This document shows, piece by piece, positions 17,201 through 24,892 of a stretch of DNA of 64,000 nucleotides. This DNA comes from Peribacillus psychrosaccharolyticus ATCC 23296. Its GTDB lineage: Bacteria; Bacillota; Bacilli; Bacillales; DSM-1321. Both the position numbers and the translations under genes were made by a program. Position 1 is the stretch's first letter. Every line of letters starts with the position of its first letter. The stretch lies in NCBI RefSeq assembly GCF_000305495.1, contig NZ_AJTN02000211.1, positions 36,352 through 100,351 on the forward strand, given 5' to 3'. A model generated the notes under the pieces. The model saw only the letters and a program-made list of their open reading frames with translations, did no database searches and was not told the DNA's origin.

Positions 17201-17299
17201 ATGAAAACAATGTTCATAGAAACTTTGGAGAATAATATTTTCGCTATTCTGTTAATCGTCTGGTTTTGGGTATGTGTTTGGGGAGTATCAGTCTTATAA
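17201..17299 (+). CDS. Small hydrophobic peptide, 32 residues
   Basis: A short frame with a good ribosome binding site (AAGGGGGA, 6-7 bases before the ATG). The product has a charged, polar N-terminus (MKTMFIETLENN) and a single Trp-rich membrane segment (FAILLIVWFWVCVWGVSVL). It ends 30 bp before the YitT-like gene and could be co-transcribed with it. It was found by eye; coding is supported only by the ribosome binding site and the clean transmembrane pattern. Function unknown. Confidence 0.4.
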   Translation: MKTMFIETLENNIFAILLIVWFWVCVWGVSVL

Positions 17300-17329
17300 T
17301 TTTACATGTTTATATAAAGGTTAAAGCGG

Positions 17330-17905
17330 GTGAGCCTTATTGTACAAAAACTAATCGCGATTATTATTGGAAGCTTTCTTGTAGGCAGCGGAATTAACGG
17401 ATTTTTAGTTCCGTATCATCTTCTTGATGGAGGAATGATTGGACTAGCACTAATTCTACATTATTATTTCGAAGTATCTGCAGGGATTTGTATGTTCATT
17501 CTTAGTATCCCTCTCTGTATTTTTGCTTGGACAGAAGACCGGGCTTATTCATATTCCAGCTTTCTGGGTTTACTTATATCTTCAGCTATGATTGATTGGC
17601 TTCGGCCATTACAAACCCTTTTTTTAGTTCCGATTGGACTTAGTTCAATTTTGGGAGGCATGTGCATGGGTTTGGGTATCGGACTTATGCTCCGATTCGG
17701 TACAAGTACTGGTGGTACCGATTTGCTTGCAACCTATTTATCAAAGATGTATTCCATGAATACAGCTCTTATTATATTTCTGCTTGATGTAATCATTGTC
17801 ACTGCAGGATCAATCACTTTAAATATAAAGAGCTTTCTTTATTCTTGTTTAATGATCCTTATCGCAGGCTTAATGACTAATCTCATCAAACCCGCTAAGA
17901 TATAA
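17330..17905 (+). CDS. YitT family membrane protein (membrane domain only)
   Basis: A 191-residue protein with five to six hydrophobic segments. The repeated Gly-rich motifs GSGINGFLVPYHLLDGGMIGLAL and GLMLRFGTSTGGTDLLATYL are those of the YitT/DUF161 family. Typical family members carry an additional C-terminal cytoplasmic DUF2179 domain of about 80 residues; it is absent here, so this is a short version. The transported substrate of the family is not established. The start is a GTG at 17330 with a modest purine-rich site upstream. It converges with the spore operon, whose last gene ends 8 bp away. Confidence 0.78.
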   Translation: MSLIVQKLIAIIIGSFLVGSGINGFLVPYHLLDGGMIGLALILHYYFEVSAGICMFILSIPLCIFAWTEDRAYSYSSFLGLLISSAMIDWLRPLQTLFLVPIGLSSILGGMCMGLGIGLMLRFGTSTGGTDLLATYLSKMYSMNTALIIFLLDVIIVTAGSITLNIKSFLYSCLMILIAGLMTNLIKPAKI

Positions 17906-17912
17906 ATCACAT

Positions 17913-18773
17913 TCAACTTTTTAATATAGGTTCAATTTTATCAATCGTCCGTTGAATTTTCAAACTATTTACCTGATACATCTCCTTTGCTTCTATAGAA
18001 TCCGTACTTAGGGCAAATAACTCCAAATCAGCTTGACATTTTTTTAATGTCGCCCACAATAATGGTCTTTCCTGCGGTGACGGTACCTTCAGTTTGTCAT
18101 CATATAAATCGACAGTTAGTTCACCGTATGTATTAATCTGTCCGAGGAAAACATTTTCAACTGTAATTCCTTGCTTTACCAGTTCTGTCTTTAACCACAA
18201 TCTGTTTCTTCCAACAGTTGACAAGGATTCATCTAGAATTTCCCCATCCATTATGACTGTTTCCGATCCTTTTATCGGCGCTAATTTCAAGTTCAAATCT
18301 TTTGCAGTTAGTGGCTGATTTTCTTTTTTCAACAAGACGTTTAAATCGCCCGTAGCTTCTAAAACGGCATACTCGACATCACTAACATTAAATACATCTT
18401 TTTTTCGCAGCAGTTCTAATAATTCATCAATCGTATATTTTTCTTTTTTCAAATTATCTTCTAGAAGCTTACCATCCTGAATGAAGACTGTACCTTTTCC
18501 TTCTACAAAATTACGAAAGGGTCTGCTTTTCATCGAAATAAAACCTGCAATAAAAGGAGCAAGCGAAAATGTGGCTATTGACACAACTCCGTTAAAAAGA
18601 CTGTGTTCTACTTTCGTCGCTAATTCTGCTCCTATATTACCGATTGTAATTCCCGTTATATATTCAAAGAAAGATAGTTGAGAAATTTGTTTTTTCCCTA
18701 ATAATTTAGTAATAAAAAATAATACGACCAAAAAAAATAACGAACGAAGCATTACATTTAACCAATCTGGCAT
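17913..18773 (-). CDS. 2Duf-like protein: DUF421 (YetF family) membrane protein fused to a DUF1657 domain
   Basis: A 286-residue protein. Residues 1-80 hold three membrane segments of the YetF/DUF421 family (FFLVVLFFITKLLGKKQISQ, YITGITIGNIGAE). Residues 85-225 form the cytoplasmic DUF421 part. The last 50 residues (about 235-286) are a DUF1657-like helical segment: LELFALSTDSIEAKEMYQ lines up with ETFALSTDNQQAKTLYQ of the separate DUF1657 gene at 21395. This two-domain layout is that of the protein called 2Duf in the spoVA2mob operon of heat-resistant B. subtilis strains, to which much of the extra spore wet-heat resistance has been attributed. It is the last gene of the seven-gene operon, and AGGGAGGT precedes its ATG. 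Confidence 0.85.
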   Translation of the reverse strand: MPDWLNVMLRSLFFLVVLFFITKLLGKKQISQLSFFEYITGITIGNIGAELATKVEHSLFNGVVSIATFSLAPFIAGFISMKSRPFRNFVEGKGTVFIQDGKLLEDNLKKEKYTIDELLELLRKKDVFNVSDVEYAVLEATGDLNVLLKKENQPLTAKDLNLKLAPIKGSETVIMDGEILDESLSTVGRNRLWLKTELVKQGITVENVFLGQINTYGELTVDLYDDKLKVPSPQERPLLWATLKKCQADLELFALSTDSIEAKEMYQVNSLKIQRTIDKIEPILKS

Positions 18774-18793
18774 CGTAGTACTACCTCCCTATA

Positions 18794-19000
18794 CTAAAAG
18801 CCTTTATATTGTGATTCTTCCCGCTCTAAAATTCCAACCCGCTTCTGTAAGTCCTCAACGGTTTCATGAACAAGCAGCATCGCCTCATGTAGTGTCCTTT
18901 TCGATTCTTCTTCTACTGTTCGTAAGGCTATAGCCGATAAATTTGCTTCTGCCCCTTTAAGGCTCGCGAGACATTGTTTAACATCTGATGCAATGGTCAT
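18794..19000 (-). CDS. DUF1657 domain protein (second copy in operon)
   Basis: A 68-residue, largely helical, acidic protein (MTIASDVKQCLASLKGAEANL, ending EREESQYKGF) of the DUF1657 family, which is restricted to spore formers. It has AGGGGG upstream of its ATG and lies between the broken spoVAE gene (11 bp) and the 2Duf-like gene (20 bp). It is a diverged paralogue of the 67-residue protein that opens the operon; both share the CxxSLKxAxA / ESQYK framework. Biochemical role unknown, though it may interact with the DUF1657 tail of the 2Duf-like protein. Confidence 0.85.
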   Translation of the reverse strand: MTIASDVKQCLASLKGAEANLSAIALRTVEEESKRTLHEAMLLVHETVEDLQKRVGILEREESQYKGF

Positions 19001-19011
19001 TTGATTGCCCC

Positions 19012-19363
19012 CTAACCTTTAGGTTTAAAAAGAATTGCTCCAATCATCCCGAATATTATTGCTGCCGATATACCGGCACTTGTAACTTCAAACATTCCAG
19101 ATAAAAATACCGACCAGACCATGCTTTTCAGCTTCCTCCATGGCGCCATGAACAAGTGAATTACCAAAGCTTGTAATAGGCACTGTGGCACCTGCTCCCG
19201 CAAAGTCAATAAATGGTTCGTATAATCCAAACCCATCTAAGATAGCCCCTATCACTACAAATGTGCTTAAGGTGTGCGCTGGTGTAAGTTTAAAAACATC
19301 AAACATTATTTGACCAATCACACAAATTAACCCGCCTACAACAAAAGCCCAAAAGTAAATCAT
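19012..19363 (-). pseudogene. spoVAE: SpoVAE (SpoVAEb type), frameshifted near the C-terminus
   Basis: The N-terminal 85 codons ([18 protein letters not shown].., [32 protein letters not shown]) are a normal SpoVAEb membrane protein. The frame then stops at 19088, while the expected ending ([17 protein letters not shown]...FKPKG) lies in the next frame down to 19012. Dropping one T from the T5 run on the minus strand (19103-19107) gives ..[14 protein letters not shown] and restores a protein of about 116 residues, the normal family length. The ATG overlaps the spoVAD stop codon (ATGA), so the two are translationally coupled. SpoVAE forms part of the inner-membrane channel for dipicolinic acid. 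A sequencing indel is more likely than a real loss. Confidence 0.82.
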
Positions 19364-20379
19364 CGTGAGTGTTCACCTCCATATTCGATTGAAACGGCAT
19401 GTGCGATACATGGAATGCTTTCCTTTTGTTGAAAAGATAGAGGAGATAACAAAGCTCCAGTGGCGACTACTAAAATTCGTTTAAGTTCCCCTTTTTTCAT
19501 ACGGTTTAGTAAATGCCCATATACGACTGTTGCCGAACATCCTGCCCCGCTTGCTCCTGCAAGAACTGGTTGGTCCGATTTATAAATCAATAATCCGCAG
19601 TCACTATAAAAACTATCATCAATTGGAATTCCATGTTTTTTAAATAAATCTAAGGATACTTCATGGCCAATTTGCCCAAGGTCTCCCGTTACAATTAGGT
19701 CATAATAGGAAGGATCGATATTTCGTTCTGTTAAATGTGCCGTAATGGTATCAACTGCTGCTGGTGCCATCGCGCCGCCCATATTAAACGGATCGGATAA
19801 CCCCATGTCAATCACACGACCGATAGTAGCCGAGGTAACTTGTGGACCCTCGCCTGTATCACTTAACAAAGCCATTCCAGCACCGGTTACTGTCCACTGT
19901 GATGTAGGAGGTTTTTGCCCGCCGTATTCAGTGGGATAACGAAACTGTTTTTCTACAGCAGCATTATGACTCGCTGCTCCTGTTAACACATATTTGGCGC
20001 CTTTTGCATTGATAATTGCTGCACCTAACGCTAACCCCTCCATGGAAGTTGAACAGGCGCCAAATAGACCCAGATACGGTGCACCAATTGTACGTGAGGC
20101 AAAACTAGTCGGTGTAATTTGATTGATCAAGTCTCCCGCTAAGAAGAATTGAACTTCCTCTTTTTGAATGCCGCCCTTTTCCATTGCCTTTTGTGCAGCT
20201 TCTTCAATCATGACTTTATGAGCTTTTTCATAGGAATCCTCTCTCAGCCACAAATCAGAGTGAAGAAGATCAAAGTCTTCCGCAAGAGCACCGTTAGCTT
20301 CAAATGGTCCTCCCACTGTACCAGTTGAAACAATGACAGGCTTTTGATCAAACACCCATGTACGATGTCCTCTTAGCAT
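19360..20379 (-). CDS. spoVAD: Stage V sporulation protein AD
   Basis: A 339-residue SpoVAD homologue with a thiolase-like fold. Recognisable blocks are [25 protein letters not shown] at the start, GACSTSMEG (position of the thiolase active-site Cys), [12 protein letters not shown] and [11 protein letters not shown]. SpoVAD is the dipicolinic-acid-binding component of the SpoVA channel on the outer face of the inner spore membrane. I chose the ATG at 20379, which overlaps the spoVAC stop (TAATG) and follows GGGGTGG; a GTG start at 20394 is possible but badly placed. Its divergence from the housekeeping type and its gene neighbours place it in the spoVA2mob-like group. Confidence 0.9.
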   Translation of the reverse strand: MLRGHRTWVFDQKPVIVSTGTVGGPFEANGALAEDFDLLHSDLWLREDSYEKAHKVMIEEAAQKAMEKGGIQKEEVQFFLAGDLINQITPTSFASRTIGAPYLGLFGACSTSMEGLALGAAIINAKGAKYVLTGAASHNAAVEKQFRYPTEYGGQKPPTSQWTVTGAGMALLSDTGEGPQVTSATIGRVIDMGLSDPFNMGGAMAPAAVDTITAHLTERNIDPSYYDLIVTGDLGQIGHEVSLDLFKKHGIPIDDSFYSDCGLLIYKSDQPVLAGASGAGCSATVVYGHLLNRMKKGELKRILVVATGALLSPLSFQQKESIPCIAHAVSIEYGGEHSR

Positions 20380-20855
20380 TAAAGACCACCCCACATGATT
20401 AGAATCGTTTTTATAATTGAGACAACAAATGCAGAAAAAACACCGAATAAAATGACTGATCCCGCTAGTTTAAACATATTTCCGCCCACGCCTAATACAA
20501 AGCCTTCTGTCCGATGCTCAATAGCAGCAGAAATGACTGCATTACCGAACCCAGTAACCGGAACCGCAGAGCCTGCCCCGCTGAATTGTGCAATGCGATC
20601 GTATACACCAAATCCAGTTAGGAGCATAGAAATAAAAATTAACGTACCAACTGTAGGGTTTCCTGCTGTTTGTTCAGTAAAGTTAAAGTTATGAATATAA
20701 AAATTCTGGATTACTTGCCCGATTAAGCAAATCAAACCACCGGTTAAAAAGGCCTTTAAACAATTTGTAAGTAGAGGTCTTTTTATTTCTCTTTGCTTTT
20801 GTACCTCTTGGTAGTCCTGTTGAGCTGGAGTTAATTTTTTATTTTTACTGGACAT
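20379..20855 (-). CDS. spoVAC: Stage V sporulation protein AC
   Basis: A 158-residue membrane protein with a charged N-terminal tail (LTPAQQDYQEVQKQREIKRPLL) and four hydrophobic segments. It has the SpoVAC signature GFGVYDRIAQFSGAGSAVPVTGFGNAV. In Bacillus, SpoVAC is a mechanosensitive channel component that passes dipicolinic acid with Ca2+ during sporulation and germination. AAAGGAGG lies six bases before the ATG and overlaps the stop codon of the (frame-corrected) upstream lipoprotein gene, a sign of tight operon packing. Confidence 0.9.
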   Translation of the reverse strand: MSSKNKKLTPAQQDYQEVQKQREIKRPLLTNCLKAFLTGGLICLIGQVIQNFYIHNFNFTEQTAGNPTVGTLIFISMLLTGFGVYDRIAQFSGAGSAVPVTGFGNAVISAAIEHRTEGFVLGVGGNMFKLAGSVILFGVFSAFVVSIIKTILIMWGGL

Positions 20856-20868
20856 CCATGGACCTCCT

Positions 20869-21320
20869 TTAAGCTTTTTCTTTCATTAATTTTTTCAGAT
20901 CATTATGTTCTTTTTTCAAACTCTTTGTATCAAGCTTATTTTTCTCTATTTTAGATTGTAGTTTGTCGAGTTCTAAAAATATTTTTGAATCAGCTGTTAC
21001 CTCTATCTTATGATTTGGAAATGTTTTTTTAGTTTGGATTTTACTTCTTTAACCGTTTTCTTAATATGCAATCGATCAAATTGTTCAATCTCCAAAGCAA
21101 CTAAGAGCTCTTTATCTGTATTGACCGCTTTTACGTTCGAAACATCTTTACGTTTCTTGATTTCTTCCCTAGCAGTTACAGAAGGAGATTGTGAAACTAG
21201 GGTTTTTGTATGAACTTTTGTAACTGAAGGTTTTTGGTCTGGTTCTTTCGCTTTTTGGTCAGTACATCCTGCCAAGCCCAACATAACGAAAAGAGATAAT
21301 AGAATTTTAATTCTTTTCAT
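20869..21320 (-). pseudogene. YhcN/YlaJ family spore lipoprotein, frameshifted at an A7 run
   Basis: The N-terminal part (ATG 21320 behind GAGGTGA) has a lipoprotein signal with lipobox LAGC, then the domain motifs REEIKKRKDVSNVKAVNTDKELLVALEI. The frame stops at 21003 after ..KLKKHFQIIR. In the next frame the sequence continues KTFPNHKIEVTADSKIFLELDKLQ.. to a stop at 20869, exactly the ending expected of YhcN/YlaJ proteins. One extra A in the A7 run (T7 at 21024-21030) joins both into about 150 residues. It occupies the second place in the operon, as in spoVA2mob. Family members are lipoproteins of the spore inner membrane or cortex with roles in germination. Confidence 0.75.
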
Positions 21321-21352
21321 AAACACTCACCTCACTTTTTATGCGGCGGATA

Positions 21353-21383
21353 ACAAAAAAAAGGCTGGCTGTGAACCAGCCTT
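21353..21383 (-). terminator. Intra-operon terminator or attenuator
   Basis: AAGGCTGG/CCAGCCTT hairpin followed by eight T residues on the minus strand, between the first DUF1657 gene and the lipoprotein gene. It should make the first gene more abundant than the rest if read-through is partial. Confidence 0.75.
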
Positions 21384-21394
21384 TTCACATAGAC

Positions 21395-21598
21395 TTACTC
21401 TTTATATTGAGGTTCTTCCTGTTCAATTTGATCAATGCGTGGGGAAATACTATCTACTACTGCTTGAGTCTGCTGAGCAGCTTCTTGATACAATGTTTTG
21501 GCTTGCTGATTATCCGTACTTAAGGCGAAGGTTTCGAAACTCGCTTGCGCACTCTTAAGTCCAGCCATCGTAGTTTTCACTTGATTAATCACTGTCAT
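21395..21598 (-). CDS. DUF1657 domain protein (first gene of spoVA2mob-like operon)
   Basis: A 67-residue helical protein beginning MTVINQVKTTMAGLKSAQAS and ending QEEPQYKE. The FALSTDNQQAKTLYQEAAQQ block defines the DUF1657 family, found in spore formers. AGGAGGAAATT lies just upstream of the ATG, and a near-consensus sigma-G promoter is 35-64 bp upstream, so it is the first gene of a forespore operon. A strong hairpin terminator follows 12 bp after the stop codon, which may leave this small protein as the major product. Function unknown. Confidence 0.87.
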   Translation of the reverse strand: MTVINQVKTTMAGLKSAQASFETFALSTDNQQAKTLYQEAAQQTQAVVDSISPRIDQIEQEEPQYKE

Positions 21599-21632
21599 AT
21601 AATTTCCTCCTATAAATGTTCTATTGCCTTAA

Positions 21633-21662
21633 TAGAATGACAAAATACATATAAATTTATTC
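21633..21662 (-). promoter_or_regulatory. Sigma-G promoter of the spoVA2mob-like operon
   Basis: On the minus strand GAATA (-35, 21658-21662) and CATTCTA (-10, 21633-21639) are separated by 18 bp. Both match the B. subtilis sigma-G consensus (GHATR, 18 bp, CATWHTA) at every position. The ribosome binding site of the first gene follows about 25 bp further on. Confidence 0.8.
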
Positions 21663-21819
21663 TTTCTAATTTTTCCCACATCAAGAAACATATCTATTTT
21701 CATTCTGTCATAAGATGCTAATGTGGGCTGTCGTTCTCTTATTTGTTTCCCCTCTACTTTTAGCGGGTTTTTTTTATTCCTGAACATTAAAAAAGACCCC
21801 ATAATGGAGTCATTCCTTA

Positions 21820-22101
21820 GACTATGAACAAACTCGAAGAAGTCGAGCTTGTTTTTAGTCTTCTTTTTTTAGTTTTTAAAATTAACTATTGATTTCCGTT
21901 CCAGCGCTTCGCCTTCTGCGGCTGGCCGGTGTCGCTTCAATCAACTGTCTTTCTAAACTTAAACTCAAAAAGATTTATGAGAAACCAAAAGAAACCATTG
22001 AGCGTGTGTTTACGCAGATGCAAAAGAATCAGGAAAACTTCGATGAAACGTGTTAAAACACAAAAGAGGTTCGGAATGTATCATTCCGAACCTCTTTTGT
22101 G
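21820..22101. mobile_element. Decayed insertion element with a transposase C-terminal remnant
   Basis: The left end reads GACTATGAACAAACTCGA with an imperfect inverted partner to 21860, then CTTCTTTTTTTAGTTTTTAAAAT. The right end is the hairpin AAAAGAGGTTCGGAATG/CATTCCGAACCTCTTTT. The same end sequences and the internal CAATCAACNGTCTTTCTAAA recur at 62064-62589. Codons 21961-22056 (plus strand) read KKIYEKPKETIERVFTQMQK and end in TAA. The ETIERVF core is that of IS1182-type transposases near their C-terminus. Almost all of the transposase is gone. Confidence 0.6.
22060..22100. terminator. Hairpin at the right end of the decayed element; likely terminator for the CarD-like gene
   Basis: A near-perfect 17-bp stem ACAAAAGAGGTTCGGAATG/CATTCCGAACCTCTTTTGT, A-rich on one side and T-rich on the other. 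It lies directly downstream of the CarD-like gene, which ends at 22103. Confidence 0.7.
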
Positions 22102-22102
22102 A

Positions 22103-22579
22103 TTATTTGCCAATTCTATAGTTCAATAAATCAATTGCTTGATCTTCCGTTATTCCATTTATAAGCCCAAGCTCGCTTGAAAGGAATTTCCGTGCGTTCC
22201 CAAGCATCGACTTTTCACTTGAATTGAGTGTTTTTTCTTTATTCATACGCATTAAATCACGCAAGACTTCTGCACCTTCTTGAATTTTACCTGTTTTCAT
22301 TTTTTCCATATTCGACTTATAACGTTCTTTAAAATTCAGGGTTCTGTCCGTTTCACCGTTATGAAACAAGTGAAGAACATTTTCAAGGGTAAGGGTATCT
22401 ACCACTTTTCGTATGCTGAAATTTTTTATTTTTCCGACAGGAAGCATAACTTGCATCTTATTTGGCAGCTGCAGGACATAATACTGATGAACCTTTCCTT
22501 GAATCTCTTTGTCTTCAATTGATTCAATTATACCTGCTCCGTGCATCGGATAAACAATCTGATCGCCAATTTGAAACAA
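22103..22579 (-). CDS. CarD family transcriptional regulator (YdeB-like)
   Basis: A 158-residue protein of the CarD/CdnL/TRCF RNA-polymerase-interacting family. The N-terminal Tudor-like domain begins FQIGDQIVYPMHGAGIIESIEDKEI. The C-terminal helical domain (about residues 65-158) ends ITEDQAIDLLNYRIGK. CarD proteins bind the RNA polymerase beta subunit and stabilise open complexes at promoters such as those of rRNA. The homologue alignment suggests a TTG start at 22579 (LFQIGD), eight bases behind GGGGG. An in-frame ATG at 22594 would add MGVRY but would bury the ribosome binding site inside the coding region. Confidence 0.85.
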   Translation of the reverse strand: MFQIGDQIVYPMHGAGIIESIEDKEIQGKVHQYYVLQLPNKMQVMLPVGKIKNFSIRKVVDTLTLENVLHLFHNGETDRTLNFKERYKSNMEKMKTGKIQEGAEVLRDLMRMNKEKTLNSSEKSMLGNARKFLSSELGLINGITEDQAIDLLNYRIGK

Positions 22580-22741
22580 ATAACGCACCCCCATATATAG
22601 TAACTACGTTAATCATAACACAATTCTCTATTTTTAACTAAATTTTTTATAATATCATATTTCCAAATATCAAGTCAATCATTTAATCTTATTTTTTTAA
22701 CATTTTTTCATTACTTTTTTCAGAAAAATTAAACTCACTAT

Positions 22742-23683
22742 TCAAAAAAACGAATTCTTCTTTCTGGCACGTAAGATATCTCCCATCCAACCCTTTTTTT
22801 TCAGGTACACGTAAAGGGCCAATGTATTAATGACAATTAAAATTACAGAAAACAAGTACCCAAACTGCCATTTAAGTTCTGGCATATGCTTAAAGTTCAT
22901 ACCCCATAAAGCACCCCACGCCATAACCGGCGTAAACAGAGTGGTTAATACTGTTAATGTTTTCATGATTTCATTTCCTCTGAGGGATGCTACCACATTT
23001 TCAAGATTGACCATCGATTCTATTTCTTGTTCGTATTCGTGCAAAAGTGTCTTAGTCCGTTGCAGACGAAGCTCAGTCCGTTTAAACTGTATTGATTCTT
23101 TGATTTCTTCCCCAAAAGCTTCCTCGAGGGCAATGATGATTTCTCTCACTGGTACTGCTAAATTTTTCCAAACCAACAATTCATGTCGGCAATCTGCAAT
23201 TTTCTCTAAAATCGCCTTGCCATTCTTAGCCTTTACATCCCATAATAAATCATTTATTCTCTGTTCAAAATGGCCTATCTGAATTAAGAACGACGAAATA
23301 ATTTCACTTAAGATAATCATTAAACCATCAATTGGTGATTCTACGTGATCTAACATGTTGAATAAATCATCTTGACTAATATCATCCATGAGAGATAAAT
23401 CTAAATATCCAGTGATTAAAAACTCATTTGTTAGATAAAAATGAAACGTATGTTGCTTCTCTTTCTCCTCGATATCTTGTATATAAACAAGTGAACCCCA
23501 GATTGCTTCCTTTCCTTCCTCCGCTATATGTAAGCCAAGATTTATGGATTTTTTAGAAAGAGTATGCTCCACCCATTGTTCACACTTTTTGGTTTGGCTA
23601 ATCAACTGCTGTAATCGATATTCATTGGTTAAATCAAGCTCATGCCACTGCCATCTATTCTGATTAAACGAATGTTCGCCCAT
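22742..23683 (-). CDS. CorA-like divalent cation transporter
   Basis: A 313-residue protein of the CorA Mg2+/Co2+ family. It has a large acidic and helical cytoplasmic N-terminal domain (1-250, with the long stalk helix RTKTLLHEYEQEIESMVNLEN). Two C-terminal membrane helices follow, the first ending in the selectivity motif WGMNF (family GMN). The short basic tail (ILRARKKNSFF) is on the cytoplasmic side. CorA proteins are pentameric channels gated by intracellular Mg2+. The tryptophan in WGMN replaces the more usual Tyr. The start has GGGGGAAC upstream. Neighbours give no operon. Confidence 0.82.
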   Translation of the reverse strand: MGEHSFNQNRWQWHELDLTNEYRLQQLISQTKKCEQWVEHTLSKKSINLGLHIAEEGKEAIWGSLVYIQDIEEKEKQHTFHFYLTNEFLITGYLDLSLMDDISQDDLFNMLDHVESPIDGLMIILSEIISSFLIQIGHFEQRINDLLWDVKAKNGKAILEKIADCRHELLVWKNLAVPVREIIIALEEAFGEEIKESIQFKRTELRLQRTKTLLHEYEQEIESMVNLENVVASLRGNEIMKTLTVLTTLFTPVMAWGALWGMNFKHMPELKWQFGYLFSVILIVINTLALYVYLKKKGWMGDILRARKKNSFF

Positions 23684-23773
23684 AAGTTCCCCCAGTATCT
23701 CTTTTATTCAATCTTCTTGCTTATTTCCTTATTATTTTTTTCTTTCAGCTTATCATACATCTATTCAAAAAGA

Positions 23774-23795
23774 GACGCGCCACATATAGCGCGCC
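23774..23795 (-). terminator. Terminator after the RsbR-like gene
   Basis: A GC-rich stem (GGCGCGCT/GGCGCGTC with mismatches) followed by CTCTTTTTG on the minus strand, 10 bp after the stop codon. Confidence 0.55.
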
Positions 23796-23804
23796 TTCTA
23801 TTAT

Positions 23805-24629
23805 TTATTTACGTAAATATTCAAGTGCTTGATGAAGACTGGAAAACGTTAAGATCGAATTGAATTTAATTCCGAATCCAACCATCGTTTGAGCGATTTC
23901 CGGTCTGATACCTGTCAGAGTCGTCTCAATTCCAACAAGTTTTAATGCTGAGATCACTTTATAAATTTGATCCGCTACCATGGTATCAATAATAGGGACC
24001 CCAGAAAGGTCAATAATAATAGAATCTAAGTTATGCTGAGTCCCTTGTTCAAGGGCTCGGTCCATTAAGACTTGTGCTCGTTTTGTATCTAAATCACCAA
24101 CAATCGGAAGCACACCTATTTTTTGAGTGACACGAACAAGCGGAATCGCAAGTTCATTCATTGCATACTCTGCCGACATAAGTTTAGCCGTATAACTCCT
24201 AGTATAAGAAATACTAAGCCAGTAAACAGCCTCATCGACTACGGCATCGAATAGGGAAATAACCTCGTAAAACACATCAAGACTAAATTGGTATTTTTGC
24301 GCTTCATTTTTGATAATATGACCAATTGTGTCGCGATAGAACCGAACTTCCTGTATCGCTACATCCAGCGGGAGCTCTAGTTCAACTAGTAAATCAACCA
24401 GCTTTCCTCCCCACTGCTTTAATCGATCTATCGTTTCTTCATGGTCCTTAGAAATGGATTGTCCATAAATATCAATTAAATTTTCTCTCCAAGAGGTTAA
24501 AGAATCCGTAATCGTTTTACTATAAACGTGCTCATCTGCTGCTTCCCGCTGCAGAGCAAGTTCTGACTTTCTTTTGAGTATAGTATGAGTTATTGCCTTA
24601 AATTGTCCTTCTAATTGGTTAGTTTCCAT
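23805..24629 (-). CDS. RsbR paralogue (RsbRD-like stressosome protein, STAS domain)
   Basis: A 274-residue stressosome component. The N-terminal 150 residues form the RsbRD-type all-helical sensor domain (globin-like, no haem ligand claimed). Residues 160-274 are a STAS domain with the two conserved phosphorylation sites seen in B. subtilis RsbR proteins: the Thr in GVPIIDT and the Thr in RPEIAQT. RsbT phosphorylates these to release the sigma-B pathway under stress. RsbS, RsbT and RsbU are not in the window, so the core lies elsewhere or this acts alone. The ATG has GGAGG upstream. A weak sigma-B-like promoter may precede it. Confidence 0.85.
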   Translation of the reverse strand: METNQLEGQFKAITHTILKRKSELALQREAADEHVYSKTITDSLTSWRENLIDIYGQSISKDHEETIDRLKQWGGKLVDLLVELELPLDVAIQEVRFYRDTIGHIIKNEAQKYQFSLDVFYEVISLFDAVVDEAVYWLSISYTRSYTAKLMSAEYAMNELAIPLVRVTQKIGVLPIVGDLDTKRAQVLMDRALEQGTQHNLDSIIIDLSGVPIIDTMVADQIYKVISALKLVGIETTLTGIRPEIAQTMVGFGIKFNSILTFSSLHQALEYLRK

Positions 24630-24725
24630 GGAATCCTCCTACAAACAGGTATCGAGAAACAATAACAAGTTTTTTTATTCGTTTATTCTTTTCAAAGAGA
24701 TCATTTTTCCAACTCATATTGATAT

Positions 24726-24752
24726 ATACCCTGATTTATAAGGAAGTTAATC
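24726..24752 (-). promoter_or_regulatory. Possible sigma-B promoter upstream of the RsbR-like gene
   Basis: GGGTAT (24726-24731, minus strand) matches the sigma-B -10. GATTAA (24747-24752), 15 bp upstream, is one base from the -35 GTTTAA. It would make this stress regulator part of its own regulon. Tentative. Confidence 0.3.
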
Positions 24753-24892
24753 CTATTTTACCTACAAAGTGACTATATGAGAACATTTAGAGTATCAAAA
24801 AAAGAACCTCTAAAGTCGATAACCCTTAAAAAAGATATCTCCATTAGAGGCAGTTGTGTATCATTCATGTCATTAAATTAAGTCTGTTACTC

